Shown here: positions 48,831-58,323 of the stretch, one piece after another
Position numbering within the stretch: the stretch's first letter is position 1
How the letters are laid out: each line of letters starts with the position of its first letter
Assembly (NCBI RefSeq): GCF_003671495.1
Contig: NZ_RCHN01000006.1
Location: forward strand, 1 to 64,000
From: Ketobacter sp.
Lineage (GTDB): Bacteria > Pseudomonadota > Gammaproteobacteria > Pseudomonadales > Ketobacteraceae
Reading direction: 5' to 3'
Length of the DNA stretch: 64,000 nucleotides
Notes under the pieces: generated by a model
Databases searched by the model: none
Seen by the model: only the letters and a program-made list of their open reading frames with translations
Told to the model about the DNA's origin: nothing
Made by a program: the position numbers and the translations under genes

Positions 48831-49706
48831 TCAGAGAATGCCGGCTTGTTCAAGAGCGTCCTTCAGAGGCGGGTGGTATTGCTCCGAAAAGGGCGTCAGC
48901 GGCAGGCGAATGCCTTCTTCGATCAGGCCCATCTGCTGTAATGCCCACTTGACGGGAATCGGATTCGCTTCCAGAAACAGGTTCTTATGCAAGCCGATCA
49001 ACGGCTCATTGATGGCTTCTGCCCGTTCACGGTCACCCGCCATGGCGGCCGCACACAAATCAGACATCGCTTTGGGGGCAACGTTCGCCGTAACGGAAAT
49101 ATTTCCCTTTGCCCCCAACAGCATCAGCTCCATGGCCGTGGCATCATCCCCTGAATAGAGAAGAAACCCCGGATCGCACAGCTCCAGAATCTCCCGGCCC
49201 CGGTCCAGGTCGCCGGTGGCTTCCTTGATGGCAACCACATTGGGATGGGAGCTGATTCGCTTCACTGTGGCGGGCAGCATGTCGCATACGGTTCGACCCG
49301 GCACATTGTAAAGGATCTGTGGCATTTCCACCGCGTCGGCGATGGCCATATGATGCCGGTACAAGCCTTCCTGGGTGGGTTTGTTGTAATAGGGTGCCAC
49401 CAACAAGCAGGCATCAGCCCCTGCTGACTTGGCAGCCCGTGTGAGGTCGATCGCTTCCCGGGTGCAGTTGGCCCCGGTTCCAGCCACAATAGGAATGCGT
49501 CCGGCCGCACGCTCAACTGTGAATTTGATTACCGCGCAATGCTCATCCACATCCAGAGTGGCGGACTCGCCAGTGGTCCCCACCGCCACGATGGCGTTGG
49601 TTCCCTGCTCAATGTGCATATCGATCAATTTGGCCAAAGCCTCCCAATGAATGCTGCCATCAGCATGCATCGGGGTGACGAGCGCGACCAGGCTACCGGT
49701 AATCAT
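48831..49706 (-). CDS. dapA: 4-hydroxy-tetrahydrodipicolinate synthase
   Basis: Condenses aspartate semialdehyde with pyruvate; first step toward diaminopimelate and lysine. 291 residues from the ATG at 49706, which places the Schiff-base Lys at 161 and Tyr at 133, the E. coli numbers; a GTG 6 codons earlier is thus disfavoured. GTTGES at 43-48 and YNVPGRT at 133-139 are intact. Feeds the same wall pathway as murB. Confidence 0.96.
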   Translation of the reverse strand: MITGSLVALVTPMHADGSIHWEALAKLIDMHIEQGTNAIVAVGTTGESATLDVDEHCAVIKFTVERAAGRIPIVAGTGANCTREAIDLTRAAKSAGADACLLVAPYYNKPTQEGLYRHHMAIADAVEMPQILYNVPGRTVCDMLPATVKRISSHPNVVAIKEATGDLDRGREILELCDPGFLLYSGDDATAMELMLLGAKGNISVTANVAPKAMSDLCAAAMAGDRERAEAINEPLIGLHKNLFLEANPIPVKWALQQMGLIEEGIRLPLTPFSEQYHPPLKDALEQAGIL

Positions 49707-49724
49707 CTGCGAACGTATCTCCAC

Positions 49725-49968
49725 CTAATTTGGGCAAACCGGTATGGTACTGACGCGTGTTAACAATAACAAGCAGATACCACCTGCAGGACCCAAAATA
49801 GGGGGGCATTCCAGCCGTTTTCTGTCACCGGCCATTATTTGTAGCATTTTCAGCTAGTTGTTCCTAAATACCGATGCTAAACTCAAATTCAGTTTTTAAC
49901 CGGTTAAGAAGCCTGAACTTTTTGGCACAGGCCAACCTGTTCAACTTCCAGCCAATCAGGACTGAGCA
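49725..49968. promoter_or_regulatory. Divergent dapA / gcvR-like intergenic region with palindrome
   Basis: 244 bases holding promoters for both genes. A perfect 12-base palindrome ttaaccggttaa lies at 49896-49907, about 60 bases before the gcvR-like start, a possible operator. No Shine-Dalgarno is obvious before the ATG at 49969. Confidence 0.45.
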
Positions 49969-50496
49969 ATGCAAGAATACCTGGTTATTTCTGCCATTGG
50001 AGAAGACAAACCCGGGATCATCAACGGCCTCTCGAAGGCGGCTGGGGAGTCCGGCTGCAACATTCTGGACACCCGAATGACGGTGCTGGGCGGTGAGTTC
50101 GCGCTGATGATGATGATCAGCGGCCAAACTGAACAGATTTCCAGCGCAGAGACCGCCATTCCCCAGGTGGCTGACCGGTTCGGCCTGACCACCATCCTAA
50201 AGCGCACACACCCCCGATCGAGCAAAGACGCTTCCAGCCCCTATTTCATTTCGGTGGTCTCTCTGGATCACCCCGGGATCGTGCGGGAAATCGCCGGCTT
50301 TTTCAGTGAGCGCGATATAAACATTGAAGAAATGGAAACCGGGACCTATGCCGCCGCCCATACCGGCAGCCCCATGTTTTCCCTGGAGCTGGCTGTGAAC
50401 GTACCAGCCAACCTGGCCATTGCGCCCCTGAAAGAGGCTTTCATCGCCTTTTGTGACGAACGTAACCTGGATGCCACCATTGAGCCGCGCCGTTAA
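49969..50496 (+). CDS. gcvR: GcvR-like ACT domain regulator
   Basis: 175 residues comprising two ACT domains (about 3-80, VISAIGEDKPGIINGLSKAA, and 90-170, ISVVSLDHPGIVREIAGFF). Resembles the glycine cleavage system repressor GcvR, which in E. coli works by binding the activator GcvA in response to glycine. No gcv genes are nearby. In Pseudomonas a homologue also sits between dapA and bcp. Confidence 0.85.
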   Translation: MQEYLVISAIGEDKPGIINGLSKAAGESGCNILDTRMTVLGGEFALMMMISGQTEQISSAETAIPQVADRFGLTTILKRTHPRSSKDASSPYFISVVSLDHPGIVREIAGFFSERDINIEEMETGTYAAAHTGSPMFSLELAVNVPANLAIAPLKEAFIAFCDERNLDATIEPRR

Positions 50497-50557
50497 GCCA
50501 GCGCAGACTGGCATTCAGTTTAAAAACAAAAACCACTGTAAGGCTTAGGAGGAGTCA

Positions 50558-51028
50558 ATGGCAATCGTCGAAATCGACAAACCGGTTCCGGATTTTGCAG
50601 CACAGGCTACCAGCCAGAAAGATGTTGTGCTGTCCAAACTCAAGGGCTGGAAAGTCGTTCTGTACTTCTACCCGAAAGACAACACCCCCGGCTGTACCAC
50701 CGAGGGCCTGGATTTTCGGGACTACTATGATGACTTTGTGAAGGCGAAAACCCTGATTTTCGGGGTTTCAAAAGACATTCTGAAGTCCCATGAACAGTTC
50801 AAGGCCCAGTATCAGTTTCCGTTTGAGCTGATTTCCGATACCGATGCCTATCTGTGCCAGATGTTCGATGTGATCCAACCCCTGAACATGTATGGCAAAC
50901 AGATCCAGGGCGTCGAGCGCAGCACCTTCCTGATCGATTCAAACGGTATTCTGCGCCGGGAATGGCGTAAGGTGCGGGTGAACGGTCACGTAGAGGAAGT
51001 ACTGGAAGCAGCGGAAGCAGTGGACTGA
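50558..51028 (+). CDS. bcp: Peroxiredoxin, BCP/PrxQ family
   Basis: Thiol peroxidase reducing hydroperoxides, 156 residues. Peroxidatic Cys46 in TPGCTTE with Pro39 and Thr43 around it. The resolving Cys found five residues later in E. coli Bcp is Leu51, so catalysis is either 1-Cys or uses the second Cys in DAYLCQMFDVI (about 100). RBS AGGAGG before the ATG. Its stop codon abuts the stop of the convergent permease gene with no gap. Confidence 0.92.
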   Translation: MAIVEIDKPVPDFAAQATSQKDVVLSKLKGWKVVLYFYPKDNTPGCTTEGLDFRDYYDDFVKAKTLIFGVSKDILKSHEQFKAQYQFPFELISDTDAYLCQMFDVIQPLNMYGKQIQGVERSTFLIDSNGILRREWRKVRVNGHVEEVLEAAEAVD

Positions 51029-52126
51029 TTACTGGCCCGGTTCCAGCGGTTCCTTGTCCGTGAGCAGTTCCGGCAAAGGTTCCCTGGGCCAGGACGTAAA
51101 CACGGCCTTCACCAGCGTTGCCAATGGAATGGCAAAAAACACCCCCCACAGCCCCCAGAACCCACCGAAGACCAACACCGCGGTGATGATGGACACCGGG
51201 TGCAGGTTAACCGCCTCGGAGAACAGAACCGGCACCAGCACGTTACCGTCCAGGGCCTGGATGATGCCGTAGGCCACCATCACCCACATGAACTCCGACC
51301 CCCAACCGAACTGGAAATAGGCCGCCACAGCCACCGGAATGGTCACCACCGTCGCGCCGATATAGGGCACCACCACACTCAACCCCACCAACAACCCCAG
51401 CAGGGCTGCGTAGTTTACCCCCAGTATGACAAAAGTAATGTAGGTCACGCCGCCGGTAATGATGATTTCCATCGCCTTACCCCGCACGTAATTGGAGATC
51501 TGCACGTCCATCTCACTCATCACCCGGGTAATGAACGGGCGGTCAGCGGGCAGCAGCTCCACCACCGAGGAAATCAGTCGATCCTTGTCTTTCAGAAAGA
51601 AAAACACCAACAGCGGCACCAACACCAGGAAGATGAGGATGCCCATAAGGTTGGGGATATTGGCCAGTGAAAACGTCACCACCGACTCCCCCACACTCTT
51701 CAGGGTAGTGGTGGTCATGGCGCTGATCTCATTCACCCACTGTTCTGACACCAGGTCGGGATAGCGCTCCGGCAACACCGTCAAAAACGCATTGGCCTCC
51801 GACAGGATCCGCGGCACCTGTTCATTGAGAAAGCGCACCAGCTGCCCCCAGGTCAACGGCACCAACACAAACAGGAACGCCATCTGGGCAGTAAAAAACA
51901 GCACATAGGTGAAGATGAAGGCGGCCAGCGGAGGAATCTTGTGGCCCACCATATAATTGATCAGCCCCTGCAGCAAATAGGCCAGCACAATGGCGGTGAG
52001 CACCGGAGCCAATACCTGACCCATGGTCACCACGACCGTCAACCCGGCTGTTAACAGCAGGATCAGGACCACCGCTTCCTTATTGGAGAAGTACTCTTTG
52101 TACCAATCAGTGAATATCTGAAACAT
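51029..52126 (-). CDS. perM: AI-2E family transporter (PerM-like)
   Basis: Inner-membrane protein of the UPF0118/AI-2E exporter family, 365 residues. Membrane segments near 17-60 (paired), 70-95, 155-180 and a cluster from 205 to 345; the family signatures VVPYIGATVVTIPVAV and LVPVLFSEAVNLHPVS are present. Members export autoinducer-2 or exchange ions; the substrate here is not known. Preceded by the tusA-like gene on the same strand, 27 bases away. Confidence 0.88.
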   Translation of the reverse strand: MFQIFTDWYKEYFSNKEAVVLILLLTAGLTVVVTMGQVLAPVLTAIVLAYLLQGLINYMVGHKIPPLAAFIFTYVLFFTAQMAFLFVLVPLTWGQLVRFLNEQVPRILSEANAFLTVLPERYPDLVSEQWVNEISAMTTTTLKSVGESVVTFSLANIPNLMGILIFLVLVPLLVFFFLKDKDRLISSVVELLPADRPFITRVMSEMDVQISNYVRGKAMEIIITGGVTYITFVILGVNYAALLGLLVGLSVVVPYIGATVVTIPVAVAAYFQFGWGSEFMWVMVAYGIIQALDGNVLVPVLFSEAVNLHPVSIITAVLVFGGFWGLWGVFFAIPLATLVKAVFTSWPREPLPELLTDKEPLEPGQ

Positions 52127-52153
52127 AAGGCTGTGTGCTACTTCCGTTCCGAA

Positions 52154-52399
52154 CTACGAATCTGCCCGTTTTTCAATTATGAACAGATACTCGCCGTTTT
52201 GCTCTGATTGCTCATGAATTTTGTGACCTGCCAACCCGACAAATGCGATGAAATCGCCCACTGACCCCGGATCTGTGGTCAGGACACGGATCGCCTGCCC
52301 CGCCGACATACGGTTCAGTTGTTGCTTCAGCTTCAGCAAGGGCATCGGACAATTCAATCCGCGGGCGTCCAGTTCCACCCGGGGCGTTTGTTCACTCAT
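52154..52399 (-). CDS. TusA-family sulfurtransferase
   Basis: 81-residue sulfur carrier of the SirA/TusA family: LDARGLNCPMPLLKLKQ with persulfide-bearing Cys17 and the following CPxP box. In Pseudomonas a TusA-like protein in this position has been linked to molybdenum cofactor and nitrate respiration; whether that applies here is unknown. Divergent from bepA. Confidence 0.9.
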   Translation of the reverse strand: MSEQTPRVELDARGLNCPMPLLKLKQQLNRMSAGQAIRVLTTDPGSVGDFIAFVGLAGHKIHEQSEQNGEYLFIIEKRADS

Positions 52400-52593
52400 T
52401 CAGCGGGTCACCCACTCTAAAATGGAAGCCCACTATATACAACGATTGATGGAATTGACACCACATCCAACCCTAAGCGGATGATAAATTTGACTTTGTG
52501 AGGACAATCCCCTTCTGCTAACCTGCTGATAAACTTTTGTTCTTTTTACCGGTCAAACCACAAGACTCTCTGGAAACCAGCATCTACTTGAAT

Positions 52594-54045
52594 ATGACCC
52601 CGCAGTTCAGACACAGACTCACGGCCCGACTCCTGATTGCGTTGTGGCTGGTGTGCTCGCCGCTGCCCACCGTCGCCTCTACCCTGCCCTCCCTTGGCGA
52701 CGCGAGCTCCTCCATTGTCAGCCCGGAGCAGGAATACCGCCTGGGGCGCGCCTGGTTGCGACAACTGAGGGCGCAGGCGCCCCTGATTCACGACCCGCTG
52801 ATTTTCGATTACCTGTACAACCTGGTTTACCGCCTGGCATCCGCCAGTGATATTGCGGAGCCCGATATCGAGATGGTGGTGATCAACAGCCCGGCCATCA
52901 ACGCATTCGCCGTGCCCGGAGGCGTTATGGGCCTGAATGGCGGCCTGCTGTTGAATGCCCGCACCGAAGACGAAGTGGGGGGTGTCATCGCCCACGAATT
53001 GGCGCACCTTAGCCAACGCCATTTCGCCCGCGGTGTGGAGCGCTCGCAACAGAACTCCTGGGCGGGGCTGGCTGCACTGCTGGCCAGTATCGCCATCGCG
53101 GCCACCGCCGGCGGCGAAGCCGGGATGGCGGCCCTGGCCACCACCCAGGCCGCGAGCATTGATTCACAGTTGAGGTTCAGTCGCGCCAACGAACAGGAGG
53201 CAGACCGCGTGGGCATGCAGACGCTGGCGCGAGCCGGCATGAACCCCGGAGCCATGGCGGACTTCTTCGAAGCGCTGCAAAGAAGCATGCGCTATTACGG
53301 CGAGTTGCCCCCGGAGTTTCTGCTCACGCACCCGGTGACCGAATCCCGTATCACCGATGCCCGGGCCCGGGCAGCCCAGCTGCCCGCAGTACCCAACAGT
53401 GACTCACTGGAATTTCATCTGATGAAAATGCGGATGGAAGTGGAGTTTGCACGGGATGCCAGCGCCAAAATCAATGACCTCGAGCGCCAGATCCAAAACT
53501 CCAATGGGTTTCTTGAAGTCACAGAATACGGGTTGAGCTGCGCCTACCTCAAAAGCAACCAGCTGGACAAAGCCCTCTCCTCCATTGATCGCTTACTGGA
53601 GAAACGGCGCAACCGCATCACCTACATCGCCTCCAAGGCAGAGATACTGAACAAGGCAGGGCGCTATGCAGAATCCATTGCCCTGCTTGAGAAGGGCCTG
53701 GACTTCTCGCCTGGCAACTATCCGCTGAGCATACACTATGCGGATGCCCTGACACTGGACAAGCAAACCGCAAAAGCGGTCAGTGTGCTCCGAGAACAGC
53801 TCACCCAACGGGAAAACCAGCCCCTGCTGTGGTTTCTGATGGCAGAAGCCTACGGTAAAGCAGGTAATCGACTCGGGGTCTATCAATCGAAGGCAGAATA
53901 CTTTTTCTTATATGGCCACACACAAAAAGCCATCGAACAACTCCAGTATGCCCTGCCCTTGGCGCGGGATGATTTTCACGTGACCGCCCGCATCAGCGAG
54001 CGCATCAGTGAAATGCAGCAGTCCATGCGCGATATGGAGATTTAG
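52594..54045 (+). CDS. bepA: M48 metallopeptidase with TPR repeats, BepA-like
   Basis: Periplasmic chaperone-protease for outer membrane proteins such as LptD. 483 residues from the ATG at 52594, giving a signal peptide ([16 protein letters not shown]). Zinc motif HELAH at 134-138, third ligand in NEQEADRVG near 201, close to E. coli BepA numbering, and a C-terminal TPR domain (about 305-470). Start not backed by a strong RBS; an upstream in-frame codon at 52537 is less likely. Unlike the M48-like protein near 37 kb, all catalytic residues are present. Confidence 0.92.
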   Translation: MTPQFRHRLTARLLIALWLVCSPLPTVASTLPSLGDASSSIVSPEQEYRLGRAWLRQLRAQAPLIHDPLIFDYLYNLVYRLASASDIAEPDIEMVVINSPAINAFAVPGGVMGLNGGLLLNARTEDEVGGVIAHELAHLSQRHFARGVERSQQNSWAGLAALLASIAIAATAGGEAGMAALATTQAASIDSQLRFSRANEQEADRVGMQTLARAGMNPGAMADFFEALQRSMRYYGELPPEFLLTHPVTESRITDARARAAQLPAVPNSDSLEFHLMKMRMEVEFARDASAKINDLERQIQNSNGFLEVTEYGLSCAYLKSNQLDKALSSIDRLLEKRRNRITYIASKAEILNKAGRYAESIALLEKGLDFSPGNYPLSIHYADALTLDKQTAKAVSVLREQLTQRENQPLLWFLMAEAYGKAGNRLGVYQSKAEYFFLYGHTQKAIEQLQYALPLARDDFHVTARISERISEMQQSMRDMEI

Positions 54046-55100
54046 GCAGGGGCAGCCTGCGCCCGCTTCAGCTGCTCGGCGAACGCCAGCATGCGGTTAA
54101 GGGGGATCATCGCCTGCTCGATCAGCGCCTCATCCACGTGAATCTCATTACGATGCTGTTTGAGCTCCTGAGCCAGGCTGTCCAGGGCGTTCATGGCCAT
54201 CCACGGGCAATGGGCACAGGAACGGCAAGTGGCTCCATTGCCGCCCGTGGGCGCCTCCAGGAAGCGCTTCTCCGGCGCCATTTGCTTCATCTTGTAGAAA
54301 ATACCCCGATCCGTGGCCACGATAAACGTGTCATTGGGCAGGGTGTTGGCCGCCTTGATCAATTGTGAGGTGGAACCGACGGCATCCGCGATCTGCACCA
54401 CCGAGTCGGGCGACTCTGGATGCACCAGAACGGCAGCACCCGGGTACGCTTTCTTGAGGTCTTCAATGCCCTTGGCTTTGAACTCCTCATGCACAATGCA
54501 GGAGCTGTCCCACAGCAGTACGTCCGCCCCGGTCTGGCGCTGCACATAGGAACCCAGGTACTTGTCAGGCGCCCAGATAATCTTCTTGCCCTGGTTGTGC
54601 AGGTGTTCAATCAACTCCACGGCGATACTGGACGTCACCACCCAGTCTGCCCGAGCCTTCACCGCTGCCGACGTGTTGGCGTACACCACCACTTCGCGCT
54701 CGGGATGCTGATCACAAAAAGCCGAAAACTCATCCACCGGGCAACCGAGGTCCAGGGAGCAGGTGGCTTCCAGGGTGGGCATCAGCACGGTTTTTTCGGG
54801 GCTCAGAATTTTGGCGGTCTCCCCCATAAACTTGACGCCGGCGACGATCAGGGTCTGCGCCGGATGAGCTTTGCCAAAACGCGCCATTTCCAGCGAATCC
54901 GATACGCAGCCACCGGTTTCTTCCGCCAGGGACTGGATCTCCGGGTCGGTATAGTAGTGCGCCACCAGAACCGCATTTTGCTCCTTTAACAAAGCTTTAA
55001 TCTGTTCGCGGTATTCTGACTTCTCAGCATCGGTAAGGTGCGACTGCAGGTGGCTGCCGTCCAGATGATCTCTGACAAAGTCCGCTACGGATGTGTTCAT
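54042..55100 (-). CDS. nadA: Quinolinate synthase A
   Basis: 4Fe-4S enzyme making quinolinate from iminoaspartate and DHAP for de novo NAD. 352 residues; cluster Cys candidates in TCSLDLGCP and in [13 protein letters not shown], and the early [11 protein letters not shown] with catalytic Tyr. Overlaps the end of convergent bepA by 4 bases. Lies 190 bases downstream of the tRNA-Lys 3' end with no island between. Confidence 0.95.
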   Translation of the reverse strand: MNTSVADFVRDHLDGSHLQSHLTDAEKSEYREQIKALLKEQNAVLVAHYYTDPEIQSLAEETGGCVSDSLEMARFGKAHPAQTLIVAGVKFMGETAKILSPEKTVLMPTLEATCSLDLGCPVDEFSAFCDQHPEREVVVYANTSAAVKARADWVVTSSIAVELIEHLHNQGKKIIWAPDKYLGSYVQRQTGADVLLWDSSCIVHEEFKAKGIEDLKKAYPGAAVLVHPESPDSVVQIADAVGSTSQLIKAANTLPNDTFIVATDRGIFYKMKQMAPEKRFLEAPTGGNGATCRSCAHCPWMAMNALDSLAQELKQHRNEIHVDEALIEQAMIPLNRMLAFAEQLKRAQAAPA

Positions 55101-55249
55101 GCTACTGATACCTCCAGGGCTGCCCTGGCAACAACGGGTGACACAGAGTAAAAATGGGGTCCAATCATACCATAAGTACTTTACGTCTATATGGGGGATC
55201 TATCCGGGCAATCAAGCTCCGGCCAATCCAGCGCGCCATGCCCCAAATG

Positions 55250-55282
55250 AAAAAGGCCGCTTTGATGATCAAAGCGGCCTTT
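55250..55282 (-). terminator. Terminator of tRNA-Lys
   Basis: Long perfect inverted repeat aaaggccgctttgat / atcaaagcggccttt around a single central base, followed on the - strand by five T. Directly downstream of the tRNA. Confidence 0.85.
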
Positions 55283-55290
55283 CCGAATAG

Positions 55291-55366
55291 TGGTGGGTCG
55301 TGATGGATTCGAACCATCGACCAATTGGTTAAAAGCCAACTGCTCTACCGACTGAGCTAACGACCC
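55291..55366 (-). tRNA. tRNA-Lys (anticodon UUU)
   Basis: 76 bases on the - strand, reading gggtcgttagctcag at the 5' end, anticodon loop CTTTTAA (anticodon TTT), T-loop ggttcgaatcc and an encoded 3' CCA. Acceptor arm gggtcgt/acgaccc pairs completely. Lies between queC and nadA. Confidence 0.97.
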
Positions 55367-55380
55367 GTCAACGGATGCGT

Positions 55381-55408
55381 ATAATACTGATTAAAAATTA
55401 AATCACAA
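55381..55408 (-). promoter_or_regulatory. Promoter of tRNA-Lys
   Basis: On the - strand: TTGTGA (55403-55408), 16-base spacer, TATTAT (55381-55386), ending 14 bases before the mature tRNA. A GC-containing discriminator (acgcatccg) follows, as in stringently controlled tRNA promoters. Confidence 0.6.
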
Positions 55409-55507
55409 GGCTTTTTTTCAATTTTATGGCCTTGATTTTCATACGCTTTTTTGCGTTCACCCTACTCCGTTCACAAAACTGACCAAAGCACCTGAAAAAA
55501 CAGGGTT

Positions 55508-56188
55508 TTAACGATAGGGTGTTGGATCCGCCACGCCAGCCTGGGCAAAACCCTCTTTTCGGAGCCGACAACTGTCACACACACCGCAGGCCCTGCCCTG
55601 ATGGTCTGCCTGATAGCAGGACACCGTGAGCCCGTAGTCCAGCCCCAACGCCACCCCCTGCTGAATTATCTCAGCCTTGGACAGCTTCAGAAGAGGCGCC
55701 TGAATGGAGATGGGGTGGCCTTCCACACCACGCTTGGTGGCCAGTGTGGCAAGGCGTTCAAATGCAGAAATGAACTCTGGTCGGCAGTCCGGATAACCGG
55801 AATAGTCCACCGCATTGACGCCGATGAATATCGCGTCAGCATCGAGCACCTCAGCCCATCCTAGCGCCAACGACAGGAAAACCGTATTTCGCGCCGGTAC
55901 ATAGGTTACCGGTATGCCCTCAGTGGGCGCCTCCGGGACGTCAATGGCCGGGTCCGTCAGGGCTGAGCCGCCGATGTCCCCCATATTGATGTGAATGGTC
56001 TTGAGCTCCTCAGCCCCCAGAGCTGCCACCACCCGCTGGGCCGCTGCCAATTCAGAATCGTGGCGCTGACCGTAGTGAAAACTGAGGGCATAACAGGCAT
56101 AGCCCTGGCTGCGGGCGATTGCCAGACAGGTGGCGGAGTCCAAACCTCCGGATAACAACACGACTGCTCGCTTGGAATCAGACATCAT
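55508..56188 (-). CDS. queC: 7-cyano-7-deazaguanine synthase
   Basis: Converts 7-carboxy-7-deazaguanine to preQ0 with ATP and ammonia on the queuosine path. 226 residues; PP-loop LSGGLDS near 10-18 and a C-terminal zinc site [20 protein letters not shown] at 56188 overlaps the TGA of queE by one base; another ATG follows immediately. Forms an operon with queE. Confidence 0.95.
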   Translation of the reverse strand: MMSDSKRAVVLLSGGLDSATCLAIARSQGYACYALSFHYGQRHDSELAAAQRVVAALGAEELKTIHINMGDIGGSALTDPAIDVPEAPTEGIPVTYVPARNTVFLSLALGWAEVLDADAIFIGVNAVDYSGYPDCRPEFISAFERLATLATKRGVEGHPISIQAPLLKLSKAEIIQQGVALGLDYGLTVSCYQADHQGRACGVCDSCRLRKEGFAQAGVADPTPYR

Positions 56189-56832
56189 CAACGCCCCGGC
56201 TCGTCGGCCCACAACACTTTGTGCAACTGCAATTGGAAACGGACCGGCAGGCGATCCTCGACGATCCAGTCTGCCAACTCCACCACGCTGATCTGCCCGT
56301 GACTGGGGGAGAACAACACGTCGTCAACCCGTTGCGCCAAGCCCAACTCGTCCACCTTCATCCGCGCCCACTGGTAGTCCTGGCGACTGCAGATCACAAA
56401 CTTCACCTGATCCAGGGGCTTGAGATGGGGAATGTTTTCCATCAGGTTGCGATGGCTCTCTCCGGAGTCGGGTGTTTTCAGGTCCAGCACCACACTCACC
56501 CTGGAGTCAAGACCGGCAATATCCAGCGCACCACTGGTTTCCAGGGACACCTGGTAGCCAGCATCGCACAACGCTGTCAGCAAGGTTCGGCAGCCCGGCT
56601 GGGCCAGAGGCTCGCCGCCGGTGACCGTCACATAGCGGGGGGAATAGGATGCCACTTCCTGCAGGATATCCTCCAGGGCCCACATGTCGCCACCGGAAAA
56701 CGCATAAGTAGTATCACAGTACTGGCAGCGCAACGGGCAGCCGGTCAGGCGCACGAATACCGTGGGGCGCCCGATGGTTCTGGCCTCACCCTGTAAAGAA
56801 TTGAAAATTTCGGTAATTCGTAGCTGAGTCAC
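56188..56832 (-). CDS. queE: 7-carboxy-7-deazaguanine synthase
   Basis: Radical SAM enzyme forming the deazaguanine ring, 214 residues. Cluster motif CPLRCQYC with Cys32, Cys36 and Cys39 (CX3CX2C), N-terminal [22 protein letters not shown] and SAM motif VTGGEP. Substrate comes from QueD, which is not in the window. Sits 61 bases downstream of the tol operon's cpoB. Confidence 0.95.
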   Translation of the reverse strand: MTQLRITEIFNSLQGEARTIGRPTVFVRLTGCPLRCQYCDTTYAFSGGDMWALEDILQEVASYSPRYVTVTGGEPLAQPGCRTLLTALCDAGYQVSLETSGALDIAGLDSRVSVVLDLKTPDSGESHRNLMENIPHLKPLDQVKFVICSRQDYQWARMKVDELGLAQRVDDVLFSPSHGQISVVELADWIVEDRLPVRFQLQLHKVLWADEPGR

Positions 56833-56893
56833 ACTGCACTCCGTGGCTGGAAAGCGCGCAATCTTAACTCAAGGCCGGGGCCGATGACAGTCT

Positions 56894-57712
56894 CTAGAGT
56901 GTTTTTAACAAGTCACTTGCCAATTTGGCGGCGGATTTGTCTGGGTATCTTTTGACCAGCTCGTTCAATGTGCTTTTCGCCTTACTGGTTTCGCCTTTGG
57001 ATGCATACAGCTTACCTAGCTTATACATCGCATCGGGTACTTTCACGTGGTCCGGATGGTTGGCCAGCAAGTTGATAAAATGGCGCTTGGCTTCATCCAG
57101 GTCAACCGGATCTGCCACCATATAGAGTTCGCCCAACCAATACTCGCAGTAAGGCGCATAAAGCCCTTCCGGAGACTGCTGCAATAACTGATTAAGCACA
57201 GCGATGGCCTCTTCGTACTTGCCTTCTTTACGCAGTTGGCTGGCTTTGTCATAGAGGACTTTGTCGTCTTCTTTGGCTCGCGGCGCCTTGGTGGCTTTGC
57301 TGCTGCCAGTGGCAGAACCGCCAGACTGCAGCTGATTGATTCTCAGGTCCAGATCCAGGTAGCGCTCGCGCTCCTGCTTTTGCATGATATCGATCTGGTG
57401 CTTGAGCTCCTCCACCATGCCTCGTAATTGCAGGATTTCCTGCTGCATTTGCTGTACTTGAGACATGACATCCCAGGACACTCCTCCGGCGACACCGGCG
57501 CTTGCGTTGCTATCCACCGCCGCGCTGTAGGAAAATCCGGGGTCAGTGTCCGCAGCGACCGGACCAGATTGAACGGGGGTCGATGCTGAATAGCTGGGTG
57601 TGGTGGTTTGGGTGGTCTTAGGCTTGCTGGTGGGGAGTGGTTCGTAGGGAGGAACGGCCACTGCGGATGCAGTGGCCGTGGATACCGCTAGAACTATTAA
57701 CGTTCGAAGCAT
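56894..57712 (-). CDS. cpoB: Cell division coordinator CpoB (YbgF)
   Basis: Periplasmic protein linking peptidoglycan synthesis by PBP1B with Tol-Pal constriction. 272 residues: signal peptide (MLRTLIVLAVSTATASA), a low-complexity stretch, a trimerising coiled coil (about 85-130, QMQQEILQLRGMVEELK) and C-terminal TPR repeats (about 150-270). Starts 5 bases after pal's stop; last gene of the Tol-Pal cluster. Confidence 0.93.
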   Translation of the reverse strand: MLRTLIVLAVSTATASAVAVPPYEPLPTSKPKTTQTTTPSYSASTPVQSGPVAADTDPGFSYSAAVDSNASAGVAGGVSWDVMSQVQQMQQEILQLRGMVEELKHQIDIMQKQERERYLDLDLRINQLQSGGSATGSSKATKAPRAKEDDKVLYDKASQLRKEGKYEEAIAVLNQLLQQSPEGLYAPYCEYWLGELYMVADPVDLDEAKRHFINLLANHPDHVKVPDAMYKLGKLYASKGETSKAKSTLNELVKRYPDKSAAKLASDLLKTL

Positions 57713-57717
57713 CTATA

Positions 57718-58245
57718 TTAGGGCGCTTCGGAGGTGTAGTTCAATTCAGAGCGACGGTTCTGGGACCAGGAGCTTTCTTCGTGACCCAGAGCCACCGGGC
57801 GTTCTTCACCGTAGCTGATGATTTCCAGCTGGGAAGCAGAGGCTCCGTTAGCAGCCAGGAAGCTGGCAGCAGCCTTGGCACGACGCTCACCCAGAGCCAT
57901 GTTGTACTCGCGGGTTCCACGCTCATCAGCATGGCCCTCGATACGTACACGAGCTGCAGGGTTCTGAGACAGGTACAGGGCGTGAGCCTTCAGAATCGCA
58001 ATAGCGTCTGAACGGATGTTGGCTTTGTCAAAGTCGAAGTACACCACTCGGTATTGCAGAGTAGGATCGCTTTGCTCAGCAGGAGCGTAGCTCTCTTGCA
58101 CACCACCGCCCACTTCAGTCTCGGGAGCAGTGTATACAGGAGCTTCTGTTGTAGTTGTGTCCTCAGGGGTGGAACTACAAGCAGAAATGGCAACAGCAGC
58201 AATCAGAGCGAAAACAACGTTACGGGTATTCATGGACATTTTCAT
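57718..58245 (-). CDS. pal: Peptidoglycan-associated lipoprotein Pal
   Basis: Outer-membrane lipoprotein that binds peptidoglycan and TolB. 175 residues; lipobox AISAC (Cys23), Thr/Pro/Glu-rich linker, then an OmpA-like domain (about 65-172) with YFDFDKANIRSD and the peptidoglycan-binding EGHADERGTREYN. AGGAG 5 bases before the ATG. A possible own promoter lies upstream, as known for pal in other bacteria. Confidence 0.96.
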   Translation of the reverse strand: MKMSMNTRNVVFALIAAVAISACSSTPEDTTTTEAPVYTAPETEVGGGVQESYAPAEQSDPTLQYRVVYFDFDKANIRSDAIAILKAHALYLSQNPAARVRIEGHADERGTREYNMALGERRAKAAASFLAANGASASQLEIISYGEERPVALGHEESSWSQNRRSELNYTSEAP

Positions 58246-58275
58246 TTAACTCCTAAGAGTGGTAACTCCTGGCAG

Positions 58276-58304
58276 ATATTAGTGGTTCGTTTAAAGTTTT
58301 TAAA
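58276..58304 (-). promoter_or_regulatory. Possible internal promoter for pal-cpoB
   Basis: On the - strand: TTTAAA (58299-58304), 17-base spacer, TAATAT (58276-58281), 30 bases before the pal start. The -35 lies within an AT-rich palindrome gtttaaa-gtt-tttaaac (58289-58305). Confidence 0.4.
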
Positions 58305-58323
58305 CAGGCTTACAACATTTTTT

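Noticed and set aside
55367..55507. Riboswitch (preQ1 type) for the queuosine genes
   Set aside because: queC overlaps queE and is read away from this region; the stretch is explained by the tRNA-Lys promoter. No aptamer-like structure was seen before queE either.
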